This document shows, in pieces, positions 11,856 through 24,800 of a stretch of DNA of 64,000 nucleotides; position 1 is the stretch's first letter, and every line of letters begins with the position of its first letter. The stretch comes from Linepithema humile (lineage: Eukaryota > Arthropoda > Insecta > Hymenoptera > Formicidae), in NCBI RefSeq assembly GCF_040581485.1, contig NC_090131.1:7626001-7690000 (forward strand), read 5' to 3'. Both the position numbers and the translations under genes were made by a program. The notes under the pieces were generated by a model that did not search any database, had not been told where the DNA came from, and saw only the letters and a program-made list of their open reading frames with translations.

Positions 11856-12823
11856 TTAGTAGAAAAGTACAAAAAAGTTTTCCCCTTTTTCTTTCCAAGT
11901 TGACGAGCGGGAGTCGCGCGCTTCCGTTGTCTCGCGACTCGAGTATCTTTATTTTCTTTTTTTGTCCCCCCTTTTTCTGTTTTGCGCGTGTAAATATCTC
12001 TTGATTCTTCCACAGTGCGTAGAGCTGTGACTTGCGGTATAAAGGGGGCGGTAAAGAGAATCGAATCTTGTACCTAATCTGTCTCCGGGGGAGGGGGGAG
12101 GGGGGGGGATAGACCAATGTCTCTTTTGGAGCGCAGTTATTTATTCTACGAATTGTACAATTCGTCGGCGCGCACGGGAGCCCGCCGCACGACCCTCGAC
12201 ATTACGTCTTTATTAATCTCTTGTTGCACTCTTATTTATTGATTCACGTTTTTTTTTTTCTATTTGAGCTATTGCACTGTATTGATAATTACGAATTGAT
12301 CAAGTTATCGCCGTTAATGTTTTTTACACTTGGTAGTTGAGAGAATTCTTCTGTTAGAATTTACGCTTGTACGAATCTAGTAAGGGAAAACACATTCCAC
12401 TCCGCATGTGGTGCAAACTAATTTAAGTTCTTACCTTAAGGTATTTTAAGCATAAAATTCTCGCTTATTTTTATAACTATTTATTTTCGAAGTAATTGTA
12501 AGTATATCTATTTGTAAGACATCTCTACTTTACTGTTTGCCAATAGGGGCGGAATGAGCGTTACGTCATCTTTTCATCCTACGAAATCTTGAACCATCCG
12601 CGAGCGCGAGATGATATTCGCGCGCGTTTTACCGCGAACAGGACCGCACGCAATCACAAATCGCGTGTCACTTCGTCGAGTCGTGCATAATCTCTCTTCC
12701 TTTTTTTTTAGCGTAGGAGCGCGTTCAATTTGTCCGAGAATTGAGGACTGTCCGCTTTTTACTCGCGTGCACTTCGAGATTTCGCATTTGTTTGATATCA
12801 TTGTCCGACCTTTTTAATCTGTG

Positions 12824-13262
12824 ATGCCCGAACTACACCGAAGGATGATCCTGCTTGTGGCTCATCCGAGCGAGTAATGTAGACGGCCGAAAATCATACT
12901 GAAGTTAGTTTTCAATCGTACCAACCCAAAAAATTTCTAATTTGTGCCTAAATTCAAGTGGAAGATTGTTTCACATAAATGTGAAGAGATTATGTTATAT
13001 AAATAGTGTGTCAAACGTGTACAAAATATACATATATTACAAATAAAAATAAGCAGCATCTTCTGTCGGACAGAATAACATTTCGGGATACCTTAAATCG
13101 GATGAAAGTTTGTTTTACAGATTAGGTACTGAAATTATTACCGGTCTTAAAGTCAATGATACCAATATAACAACACTAAAATTGTACCTACAGTGTAGAC
13201 GGGCGAAAGTAGTCGGATGAGCCACAAAGCAGGTGTATCATCATCCGGTGTAGTTCGGGCAT
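12824..13262. mobile_element. MITE-like element with ~48-bp terminal inverted repeats
   Basis: The left end begins ATGCCCGAACTACACCG and the right end is its inverse. The similarity continues, with small gaps, through a shared GTGGCTCATCCGA block and a TGTAGAC block, so the arms are about 48-70 bp and imperfect. The 439-bp element has an AT-rich centre and no open frame of note. No clear target-site duplication was found. Two AATAAA hexamers lie in or just beside it (13042-13047 and 13280-13285). Confidence 0.7.
13042..13047 (+). terminator. Candidate poly(A) signal AATAAA, menin strand
   Basis: A canonical AATAAA about 1.6 kb beyond the menin stop, inside the MITE-like element. A second lies at 13280-13285, just past it. 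Which signal menin uses, if either, cannot be told from sequence alone. Confidence 0.25.
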
Positions 13263-13715
13263 TATGAAAAGAGAAATGAAATAAAAATAATAGAACGAGC
13301 GATTCTTTCAGTCACCGACACTCGCGTTGCTGACTTAATTAACGCACGCGTCGAGCTAGTAGTCATGCTTCTTCGTTTATTAGTCGCTTTCAATCGGGCG
13401 TACCTGCCTCCTGCAATTCACACACACGCGATTTTTAATTAATATAATAATACTCTCCCGTTTGTCTCGGATTTTCGCAGATGACAAATATATCCGTCAC
13501 CTGTCCACAGTACGTAAAACAAAAAAAAAAAAAGAAAAAAAATAATAAACTCGCCGCGCCTGTTCAGCCGCGCGGTCGTGGCACTTTGACGACGTTTTGA
13601 AGGGGGGGATTTGTTGTAGAGAGTATGATGTTGTTGACAGGAATGAAAATATAAATAGTCCGAGCTGATCGACGATAACTTAATAATGAAGGGCGCTATC
13701 TTACTGTGATGCTGA

Positions 13716-13775
13716 ATATATACTATATTATATATATATTATATATATAAAACAAAGTATATATATAATTATACG
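13716..13775. repeat. AT-only alternating/palindromic patch
   Basis: Runs of TATATA with several overlapping palindromes, interrupted once by aaacaaag. This is simple-sequence DNA; no function is inferred. Confidence 0.7.
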
Positions 13776-14172
13776 ATTTAATAACCGTAGCTGATAACGA
13801 GCGGCAGCGCTGCAGGAACGCGATTCCGCGCGCCGCCAACTAATTAAACGACCGTAGTATTAACGTTAATCGAGGAACATGGAATACCGATATCGCAATG
13901 ACAGTCCGTCGTCGCCTGTTGGCGAGCGCACACCAAAATTCACGCAAGATTCTTCTGCGGAACGACACACATTGTACATCGACGATCGTTTGCGTTAAAG
14001 GACATTTCCGTTACCGCTCCTTCTTTTCCACAACAATTGTATCGTATCGTTGCATTGTTCGGGCCGCCATCCTCTCGACACGTACCGCGTCCTGGCGTCT
14101 CTCCGGGACGGAAGAGCCAACGGATTTGCGCGCGTTAGGATTCAGGAATGAGAAATCTTGAGCAGATGAGAG

Positions 14173-14283
14173 AAAAAAAAAAAAAAAAAAAAAAAAATGA
14201 GCCTCCAAGCTTTCACGAAATCGAGATTACGGTACTTTTGCGGTGGTTATCCTTGGTTCTCTTTTTTTTTTTTTTTTTTTTTT
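14173..14283. repeat. Opposed homopolymers A25 ... T22
   Basis: A poly-A run at 14173-14197 and a poly-T run at 14262-14283 are separated by 64 bp. They could be tails of retroposed sequence or simple slippage products. No retroposed gene was recognised between or beside them. Confidence 0.75.
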
Positions 14284-14610
14284 GCACACGTGCACACATA
14301 TGTATACATACGTACGACGTTGTACTCAGTATTCTTTCCTTGTCCACGATAAAGGAGCGTTAAAGACTACAGGGATTATAATGTGCATAATGGTAGGGAT
14401 AGTAGGTGAAGATATGGTGCATCAGAACAGTATTTTTGTATTTTAAACGAGGAGGAACGCGCCCTCCGATCAACATATTATCGGTGATGTTTGCGAGCGT
14501 GGGAAATCAGAATGCAACACTCGCTGGAAACGTCTCGACGGCGAACCGGCGGTAATCGGCGGACTTATCGTGAAGCATTATACTTTTCGTAGACTTTTAC
14601 CGAGGGGAGA

Positions 14611-14627
14611 GGGGGGGGGGGGGGGGG
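14611..14627. repeat. Poly-G17 tract
   Basis: An uninterrupted run of 17 G preceded by GGGGAGA. It could form a quadruplex, and its length may be unreliable in an assembly. Confidence 0.75.
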
Positions 14628-16811
14628 AGGATGTATGTCCACCGGGAGAAAACGCGGCCATGTGTGCGGATCATCGATCGTACGTACCGGGCAGATCTTG
14701 CGTGCGTGAGTGAAACGAATGGCGACTCCGAGGGACCGAAAATGACGATGACGAAACTCGAGAGATAAGATCGCCATGCGAGATCCATCACCTGTTTGCC
14801 AGTCACGTTTTTCTTGCCTTCGTTCGTGAACGATTGCTCGGAATTACGAAATACGCAGGTATTTCGTTCCTCATCGCAGCGAGTTTTAATGATTTCGTCT
14901 TTTCGACGACTGAAATTAGTGTTTTTTATTAGAGGAACTTGCGACGCTTTAAAAAATTTGCGATTAATTCATTTTATGATCTACGATTAAGTTGAAAAAT
15001 ATATTCGTGAAACCTTGAGTACCAAAAGTTCAATTTTTACTGTTTAATCATTTTCGCAGTTATAAATTTTCCACAAAATTGTGAAGAAGTTAAAGTTGTT
15101 CGAATTTTGTTTTAAAATTTGATACGCTGAAGTGGAATACCTTGTTGGAATGAAAGAAGCTACACGGAGGATCGAAGAAAATCTCCGTCTTTGTCCGTCT
15201 TTCTCAAGCTGTGCCCTTCTTACTTCCAGTTCAACATATTATCACGAATAGAGAATAGCGTCATAGACTTCTCTCTTCTTTTTCCCCAGAATGTGACTTT
15301 TGAGTCTTGCCTTGCTTTTCATCGCGGAGAGACAGCTGTAATAGTCGGCCGACTTGCAGGATTACTTTATTCTAGGATGTATTTTAACATATTAATTTAG
15401 CGACACTTGTACGAACTGGTATTGTTCGTATAAATTTCCATTGTTATCGTTGTACTTGAATTTTATCCGAAGCAATCCGAAGTATCGTGCAAACCATTTT
15501 CGTCTCCCGACGTAAGAGCCGTCGCCCTTGATGCAATCCATCCTTGTATCTTTATTTATCCTTGTGTGCCATAAAATCTGCCCGTTGAAACGTGAATGAT
15601 TCACAGTCCGCGCGTCGACACGTGCTAGCTACGCCGTTAAGTTTCCTCAACGCTTTGTAGGATCGACCAATTTTTTTGTCATGCGCAACTCATTCCGCTT
15701 GTCGCTTTCCTCGATGCCGGCGCGCATCGGACGTCCAACGCGAAACAGAATCCGAATATCGTTCAACCGCAAGAACTTGCCCGTTGCTTTTCGTGCGCAG
15801 GAATGGCGCACGTTCGAGCTCGCGTCGCGACGAAGCTTCTCGAACAGCGCGAGCATCCGAAAGATGTTGCGAGGATGCCTCCGAATTTCGTATCCCGGAT
15901 GTTTTTAAAACGCCTGCGGACGATCGTTCGGGATTTGCCTCCACGCGGATTTCCAACTCGCAAGAAAAATGCAGTCAGAAATGCCGAGGACATTCCTCTT
16001 CTCGGACACGTTTCTTCTGTTTTCGCTCGACTCATCGCGCTTCATTGCGTTTCCATGACAGATGGATGATGCGACGGTCTCGCTGGTTGAAGAACTCTCG
16101 CAACGAACGATCCATTACGAATTCGAATTTCCGCGTGGTCGATGATGTTTGAGCCTCATCAAAGCGGCTCTCCGACACGCGTGAATTTTTTCTCTTCGTT
16201 ACGTTTTTTCGCGTTCGTAAAGTGCGTCGCGTTTCCTTTTTGAGATTTATTCACGTTGACGAATGATTCATCCGGAACTTTGTAATGGAGACACACTTCC
16301 ATTCGGGGCATGTTAAATTAGGGATATAATAGAAAAAAAAAAAAACCGCTACTAGAGTAAAACTAAGTCCGAGTGTTTAAACAGTCTACGAGTAATTACA
16401 TTTGCTAAGCATAATTTCTCGTGTACTTAAGCGAACGAAAAAAATAAAAAAATAAAAATAAAACCGACGAGCAAGTCTCGGTGGCGTAAGCGTTACACAA
16501 AGAGCTGTGTAAAATATTACTTCACAGTGTTTCGATTATAAGCAGTCAAATATTCTCTCGCATAATCACTTTCCTCTCAAGAAAGCGCAATAATCGGCGT
16601 CCACCCGGGGCCGTGAATATACATAGATCTAGAGATTAGAAGCGAACTAAATATAGATTACGCATTTAAACGCATAAATAAATAGACCGTGAGATACGGA
16701 GAATCGACATGACGCTCGCAAGTATGGAGTAATATTTTGCTTGTCTCTGATTACACCGACTATACGATAATTGTCGAGATCGACTGTCCGAATATACCGG
16801 GCGGTGTGTGA

Positions 16812-16815
<4 letters not shown>

Positions 16816-16857
<42 letters not shown>
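16816..16857. repeat. (GA)21 microsatellite
   Basis: An uninterrupted GA run followed by a short A run, in the convergent intergenic region. Confidence 0.9.
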
Positions 16858-16861
<4 letters not shown>

Positions 16862-18118
16862 AAGATGAAGGAAGGGGAAAAAACAGGGCCAGTGTCCTTC
16901 CGCTCGCGCCGCGGAAGGATAAACGACGTGACAGCGTTACCGTCGAGTCGCGAGATCGCGCGGCAGCGAGCCGTAGCTTCTTTTTATCTATAAATGGTAC
17001 CGAAACGCATAATCCGATCCTTCGTAAACCGGCTGGATAAGTCCGGCGTGTAGAAACCTAATCGCTGCCGCGGACGCGCGATGCGGCGGTGAGCGAGCGT
17101 TTCCGTGTGGTCTGGAACGGAAGAGAATGTAACCGCAGCTAATTGTTAAACTGACAGAACAGTGAGACAGACAGATCTTAAGGCATCATGGAAATGTCTT
17201 GTTTTTTTCTGTGGATTACAATATACTATTTTATTCTAAAACCGCTGGCGATATTCAATTCGATCCCCGCCCTATCCGCTCCTTGCTGTGCAATTTATTG
17301 TAAAAATGAATTTCCCTTCCAGTTCAATGGAAACTTGTCGAGTATCGACGAGAATTCATTTTTACACGTAATCAATTATCCTTTTTTTTTTTTGCGAACG
17401 AGAGTCGTTGAAGTACATATTATTAAAGTACATATTTCTTTTTATTGATTGACACTTACAGCTTTCAATGAAGGTCGCTTCCGTATATTACGTCGGAATT
17501 ATGCTTTGTCACTTGCTACAAAGAAGGAATTCCTAGCAGAGAACGCCTTCCGCCTTCAACGCGTGCGACGTTTCAAAATTATACTCTAGACGATTAATAT
17601 AAAAGGCGTAATAAATTACAGAGTTAATGTAATCCTTAGATTCTAGTAATATTTGGTCATTTGGTCGCTTTTTGTAAAATTAAACAACATTGATATCGTT
17701 CAATGTGCACGCCGCTTCCTTAAGACGGACGCGCACTAAATTACTCCATCGAATGATTGAAATACTTTTTGTTGTCAACGTACGAGTCCTCGGACGGAGG
17801 AGACAGTACGATGGTAACTTATATTTTACTTAATTCAAATAATCTAACGATTCTATATAATACAAGTTGCCGAAGGCCACGCCGAGAGCCACGCGGGCGG
17901 TACATCGTATTTTCGTTTGCGGCATTTTCTGCAGCCCATCGTCGCTTCCGGCTGTCTCCGATCGCGATCTAACATCTACGTGTTCAAGTGTGAAGGTCAC
18001 GTTATAATACTGCACTTACAAAGATCGTGCTGCGATCCGAGCGATCGAGGGAACGGAACGCGGACGAGGTAAATGCAATCGACTCGACGATTGAATAAAG
18101 ATAACCGATTTGATTCGT

Positions 18119-18124
18119 TTTATT
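18119..18124 (-). terminator. Candidate poly(A) signal AATAAA of the SIPA1L gene
   Basis: On the minus strand AATAAA lies about 185 nt past the stop codon at 18309, a normal distance for a short 3' UTR. No better candidate was seen nearer the stop. Confidence 0.45.
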
Positions 18125-18308
18125 TAAACACTGATAACGCAAGCCCTGCGCTCTACGCAAATAATTTCTACCACACCGATAAGAGAGTATAATTTACTTA
18201 CGTTCTCTTTTTTTCCCTCGGCGATTCCATCGCTCGAAATTAATCTCTGGACAATTTCTAACTTGCTAAGAATTCATTCCTTATACAGCTATTTTACATT
18301 GTTATTGA

Positions 18309-18836
18309 TTATTGATGCTCTATCGTCTGAAAGAACCACTCCGTGAAACGTCGCAGTTGCTGCGCGGCCGCGTGATTCTCATCCTTCAGACGACGGTTTT
18401 CGTCTTCCAAGGAGAGCCGCATACTCTCGGACTCCTGCAAACGTCGATTCTCATCGCGCAATCGACGCACTTCGTCCTCCAACGAAAGTCGCAGGCGCGT
18501 CTCCCTCGCCATTCTCAGTTCGAGAGTGGACAGATGAGACTGCAAGTCCGAGACGGAATTCCTGCAATTCAAACGTTCTTGTTAATCGATCGGTCGCGGC
18601 GAATTGTGCTTTACATCGCGTCGAGTACTCACGCGTTCGCGTTGCATCCATCGATGAGCCTGTCGTCGGACCATTCTTGAGGGTGCTGCTGCTTCGTCGA
18701 TCTGTTGGAATTCTCGTGTTGATTCTTCCAGCAGTCTACATTCGCGTCGTTGTGATTTTTCGTGTCTTTGATCGGCGTTAGATTGCTGTGCGGTTTCGAG
18801 AGCGGATGAAGCGGTTTCGTCACACGCGGCGATAAC
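18309..18836 (-). other. SIPA1L: SIPA1L exons 12-13: C-terminal coiled coil
   Basis: Exon 13 encodes two leucine/arginine-rich near-repeats (LRLSLEDEVRRLRDENRRLQ, then MRLSLEDENRRLKDEN) that form an evident heptad coiled coil. It ends QQLRRFTEWFFQTIEHQ. That end corresponds to the conserved SIPA1L C-terminus (LKKFTEWVFNTID in mammals, from memory), which supports the identification and the stop codon. Exon 12 (18633-18836) is Asn/His/Lys-rich linker. The internal duplication of the ENRRL segment is visible directly. Confidence 0.9.
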
Positions 18837-21800
18837 CTAAAAAGAATCGTTTTGTCAAAATTGTTATCGAGTTGATTAAAAATTATCCAGCTGTCGTTTA
18901 TGATACACAACATTCTGCTTGTAAATTCACCCTCGAATTAAGAATTGTACCAATTGGTAAATTTTTCCATCGATCATTCATTTGTAATATAAAATTCTGT
19001 TAACACGCTTATTGAAAATCAAGTTTGCACATTTTTCCGTACCTCTCCTCTTTCGACAATTTATTTTCACTCGGCGCCGGGCTCGAGGCGGTGCTCGCGT
19101 TGGAGATCACCGTGGCTGGCCTGGCCATCGTGAGGATCACTTCCGATCCGTTGTTACCATTTTCCTGCCCGTTCGCGGGCAACACGCTCAAAGTAGACGC
19201 GCTGTTGCCGCACAGATTTTCCCTGGACCTGCATCTGTTCTGGATCTCCAGCATGTTGTTGTTCATTTTGTTCGAATTTTGATTCGGGCTCATCACGCTG
19301 TTCACGAGATTGTTATTAATAATTTGGTTGTCGTCGGCAATGTAGTCGGGATTGATGAGTCTCATGAGGTCCTCCTGGAGCGTGCTGGACGTCAGATTCG
19401 CCGAGTTTCGATGCGCCGAGTTCCTCATGCCGGGCTTCGGCCGCGGACTCTGATTCCTGGAGCTGCCGCTGGACGGCGTGCGATTGCCGCCGCGATGCTT
19501 GTTCGCTCGTCGCAGCCTGGGCGACACGCTGCCCGAGCCGTTCGACAGCTCGTCCTCGCTGGGCAGCGCGGCCACTTCCGGACCGCTGACGTCCGATATT
19601 CGCACTTCCGGCGGCAGACTCGTCGGGAAGTCCTTCGACTGACGGTACTCGACGTTCACCTTGTGCGGCACCGGTCGCTCCGACATGCTGGTCTTCAGAC
19701 AGGTGACCTTTTCGCCCACTTTGAAGTCGTGCGGCATCTCGTACTTCATAGAGTCGCGATTGTGCTCGACAGCGTCGTTGCCGTGCTTCCTCTCGACGTT
19801 ATTGCCGTGCTGACACTCCATCTCGTACTTGGCCAGGTCCGCGTCGTACTTGCTGTTTCTCCTCTCGTAGATGTCCTCCGAGTACTCGTAGCCGATCCTC
19901 TTCTCGTGCGCTCGCACATCGTGCTCGTACTTGCCCGCCGACCGCTCAATCTTTTCCTCCTGCAGCTCGTACTTTGAGTTTCGGTCCGGTTTCGTGGGCG
20001 TCTCGTAATCGTGCTTGCCGGGCTGCTCGTACTCGTATCTGCCGATGTTGTTGTTGCTGCCCGACTTGGGCAAGCTGTAAACGGCGTTGTGCGCCAACGG
20101 CAGCGAATTCGACGCGGTGAGCTTCTGATGGCCGCCGTGATGCTGCGCGTCGTTCTTGTGCAGCTCCCGCTGAGAGGCGTACAGATTCTCCTGCTTGATC
20201 TCGTACCGCTCCTTCTGCATCTTCACGTAACTCGTCGTCACGTGATCCTGGCCGCGGTGCGCGTTCTCCAATTGCCGCTGGTAATTCTCGTGACGCGCGT
20301 TCTCCTGGATCACCTTCGACGACACGTAATTGCTCTCCTTCGTGTAATGCTCGTGATTGTGCTCGCGATGCTTCGAGCTCTCCGCCAGTTGCTTCGCGCT
20401 GACGTAATGCGACTTGTCCTTCTTCTGGCCGGACTTGCTGGGCGTCACGGCTTGGTAATTCTGTCGCGCCGGTAACGGCGGCGGCGTGCCGTCCGCGCGA
20501 TGATTGCCGTCCTGATCCGGCGGCTCTAGAAGCTCATACCTGAAACAATAAGCACTTTACTTCCTCCTTATTTCCTTTATCGAGCCACATTAATTCGATA
20601 CAACAGTGATTGATGCGATATCACGGCCAGCTTCGCACGTTCAACGATCGACAGTCCGAAAAGGACGTTTAATGTGTCGATTATCGACTGTTAATCACTC
20701 ACCAACGATCATCGGCACTACTGTGTCCGCTACTGCTGCTAGTCATTGTGCCCTCCAACGGAAACCGCGGATCGTTGAACGATCTAGAGCTGGATCCAGT
20801 ACCATACCCGGAGCTGTTGCTCGACCGCGGCGGGCTGAACGACCGATCGTATCGCCGTTGATGCGACATCGCCGTCTGCTGGCTCGGTGCGTTATCCGCG
20901 CTCGTCACATTCTCGTAATCCCCCTCGTAATTATTCGACAGGTAATGGCAGTTCTGCAACGCGCAGCCTCTGTCGTGTGGAAAAAAAGAGGATCGAGTGT
21001 AAATTTGATTTATTTTCTCACTCGAACCGAAAGTTGAAATTTGAAGCGATGCAAAAAATCTCTCATCTTTATTCGACTCTGTTTATAAAATGATTCGTGG
21101 AAAGAAGAGATGATTCGGGATGCCGTACCTTCGCGGATTTCCGTCATTCGTCGGCGGCACCACGGTGACGGTGACCTGGGCGCTGGTCTTCAGCAAATCG
21201 ACCATCTGATCGTGGCTCAAGGTCGACACGGCCACCTTGCAAATCTCGACCAGCCTGGAGGCCTGCCGCAGGCCCGCCTGCCACGACAGGCCCATACTTT
21301 CGACCTGCGTCACAACGCCGTCCGGCTGAACGTGGAAGCCCAACTGTCCGAGGCTGTTCCTCTTCAGCGACAGCTCCGAGGCGGGCGCGCCTTGAGTTAC
21401 GGCGCGCAGCCGAGCCACAATTTCCATTAACTCGTCCCTCTCGCCGTAATCGCCGCGTACGTGTATGGTAATGCACTCGCCTTGATGATGATACAATCTT
21501 AAACTGGAACGCGGTGCAAAGGCAAAAATGTTAAACCGCAATTAATCCTTCGATTTCCGATCGCTTCCCGAAGCGTTCTCACGATCGTGAATAATGCAAT
21601 AAGCGGCGGTTGTGTTTAACGAGCGACTTTGAGGAGATATTATTGCGATTAAAAAGGTAAGGACTCTTATTAGCGTTAAAATATCAAAACTTTGAGATAA
21701 CTGATTAATTCGACATTTCAAAAAGCAGAATAATTACCTATTCGTCTGAGCGTGCCATCCGAGCACGCTGATACACGGAGTGACGAACACCACCTGCCTG

Positions 21801-24800
21801 GAGTGTTCCTCGATCAGCACAATGGTGTCTATGCTTATACCTAAGTAGCAGTCTGTGTTCTGATTGCTGTCCTCGAGTATGACTTGCCAGCAAATCGCGC
21901 CGCGTTGGGACGCGTCGCAGGAAAGTCTCGGTCGTATCGCTGCCTTTTTCTTGCTGCTGAAGGAGAGCATCGCTGTTTCGAGAGAAAAAAAAAAGAACAA
22001 TAAGAATAGCATTGCATTTAAATAAATTCATGATTTAACATTCCTCAATTATACAAGAATTAATATATTTAATGAAGGATTTAGTTGAAAAACGGAACTG
22101 CTTCATCAAAATATATTTGAATATTCTTACAATTGAAAATGAATCGCTAAAAGCGTTACGTACAGAACTTCTGGCCGGTGTCGACGACTGTGGTGGTGGC
22201 GTAATTCGTCGCCAGGTCCTTTAAATACTCCTGTCTCGTCCTCGTGGCCATCGTGGCGAATTTTTCCGACCTGCAGAAAGGTGTATATTCAGCGCGGTTA
22301 AATTTATCGGCGCGTGAAACCGAAAAAGGCAGGAGGACGTGCGCGGTTTTATACCTGTGAGCCGCATTTTCGGCATTTATAACCTTGGCCAGAATAAAGT
22401 CCGCGAAAGCCTTTCCCTTCGCGAATGTAGCACCCTGCGGGACAGGTGGCCCGAAAATCGGCACCTCCTTGCTCCTGGACACCGCCACGCTGTACTGCGT
22501 GTTGTCGGTGCAGGGATTTACGGCCCGCACGATGATAAATACGTGCTGGAACTGCGAGCGTATCCTTCGCGGGCTGAATGGCAGTGCGCCGGGTTCCTGA
22601 AAAACGCGCGACAAGACCCTTTTTGTCAACACAAGCGAGCGAATCTATTTATACAAAATATTTAATTGTGTTACATAAAGCACTTTTAATTGACAAAGTG
22701 ATGCGAGTAAATCACTTCTGACGTAACTGCACTCAAAAAAATGATCTTGCAATAATAGCTAAAATTTTTTAGGTGTAAAAAATTAACTAAAATAGATAAA
22801 TGATTAGCAACTGTTGTGATATTGCATATGTAATTACTTAGTCAGTTTAGATGACAGAAACAGAATATATATCTGTATTGTTTGTGAACTTTAAAAAGAA
22901 AGTTTCTCTAAAGCGCCTAAAAATTAATCTATATAAGATCAATCACGTGTTAGATCATGCAATGAATAACATTTAGCAATGGTACCTAAATTTTTCAGAA
23001 GCTATTGCTAGAACATTACTGTTATAAATTCTATATGTGACAAACAATGTTTTCACAGATACGAAAAATAGCGATACATTCTTGTTGCAATATCTAGAAA
23101 TCTAACTACATCAGCGAAATATTTTTTTGAGTGTGCGCGCGCGCGACGCGCGTAATTCCGATCCGGTTGCAAAATTAAATATTCAATAAAGTGAATCATT
23201 CAAGAGACGCGGCTGACGACGGCTCTCGATGAGCAAGCGAATAATGAATTCAGCAAGAGAGGTCGTGCGTCACATCTCGGGCGAATCGCCGCGCGATTCG
23301 TCATTGCACGACCGCGTAGTCGTCGCGCGGCTTTTAATTCACGAACGGCGAAACTGTACCTGAAAAACTATCGTCACGATGTCGTTTCCGATGTGCCTCT
23401 TTCTCAGCAGCTGTTGCCGGTTGTTAGGCGTGAAGGGTAGCATGGTGGACACGTGAAAGGTGACTTCCGCTGCGCGATGGGTCGCCGCTACCGCGTGCGT
23501 ACCCGTCGAGTCGGTTCTGGTGTCCAGTCCGGCCTTGTAGCCCTCGAATCCTCGCAGTCTTATTCTTTGGCCTGTCATGGAAACATGCAATTATCTCAAT
23601 TGCCCGGCGATGAATCGCCGTTCGCTTCGATACGCGTCTTCGTCGGAGCGCATTCGTATTTGCACGCCGTGCCGTCAATTTCGCTTTGTACGATTGTATT
23701 ATTAGAAACGCATTTATCGAGAAGAGTGCATATTTTCTCGAGGAAAATAAAGAAAATATCGACAAATTTCCATTTCTCGTTCCGACAACGTCTCTGAAAG
23801 GAACATTTTTCCCGGAAAACATTGTAAAAAGGATACTTTCTATTACACTAGTTAAATCTGCGCTTGAAAAATGTTACAAATCTCTTCAAACCATTTTCTG
23901 CTTTTAGGATTACGCGCCGTTGATAATAGCGTCCACAAATTAAGACGAGATAATCATCGGCTTGCGGAAGTCGCGCGAAACGCAACGCGGCGCGACGCTC
24001 GGGGGAAAAAAAAAACAGGGCGCACGTTTCTCTTTTAGAAAGTGACAGTTGCCGTTAATATCGGGATAACTAAGGCGATGGTAAACACAGTGATTCGCAA
24101 CGGGTCCACACGCAACAACCGCGAAATAGCGCGTTCGCGAACGATTAGCGTTACGCGATACATTAGGTGGAATCATTCCGGAGCACTGAATCGGTTAACT
24201 GCCGATAAAGCGGTTCGCACTGTCCGCGAAGCGGACCGGCGAATAATAACGGTAACACCGTGTGCGAATCGCACTTCCGACTGTTTTATTCGCGTTATTT
24301 ACGAGAAAATCGTTTTATCGACTTCCGACGGGAATTTTCCGACTCACCAAGCTTCATTAACTCGCTCGTTTATGCGCGTATCGCGAAAACTTTCTCGCGG
24401 AGATATGTGCTTATGCATTTCCTAACAAACAACGTTAGCAGAAGTGAAAACAATCCTGACGGAAAAGAATTATTTTTAATAATGTTTTATATGGATAATA
24501 ATGAAGGAATGCTAGAAAGCAGGATTATTTATGCTGAAGTAAAAGCGGGGAACAAAAGGAGATCCTGCGCTTTATAAATATTCCAATAAATTTATATTGT
24601 TTGCAAAGTATTCGTTTCGTATTTTAATATGTGTATTCATATTTCAATCAGGTACGAACGGAATCGTAATATACAATTTACTTTCTTCGAAAGTATATAA
24701 TTCTTTCTCTCTTTAATTATAGAAACTACTTTATTCGCATTAATAAATCCTGATTATTTCCTCAAATTTTGCAAAGAAAGCGACATACCGATGGTGTCCA

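Larger units (their letters stand above)
11447..18118. other. Region between the convergent menin and SIPA1L genes, including the menin 3' UTR
   Basis: No gene was recognised in these 6.7 kb. The first 1-2 kb is probably menin 3' UTR. The rest is a mix of AT-rich sequence and scattered GC-rich patches. It carries a long GA tract (11797-11852), a MITE-like inverted repeat (12824-13262), an AT-only palindromic patch (about 13716-13775), homopolymers A25, T22 and G17 (14173-14197, 14262-14283, 14611-14627) and a second GA tract (16816-16857). Frames up to 158 codons (15676-16152) look random in composition and match nothing I know. Confidence 0.55.

Noticed and set aside
19012..19977. 321-codon open frame on the plus strand
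   Set aside because: It is the antisense shadow of the long SIPA1L exon 11, caused by that exon's GC-rich third positions; the sense strand has the family sequence.
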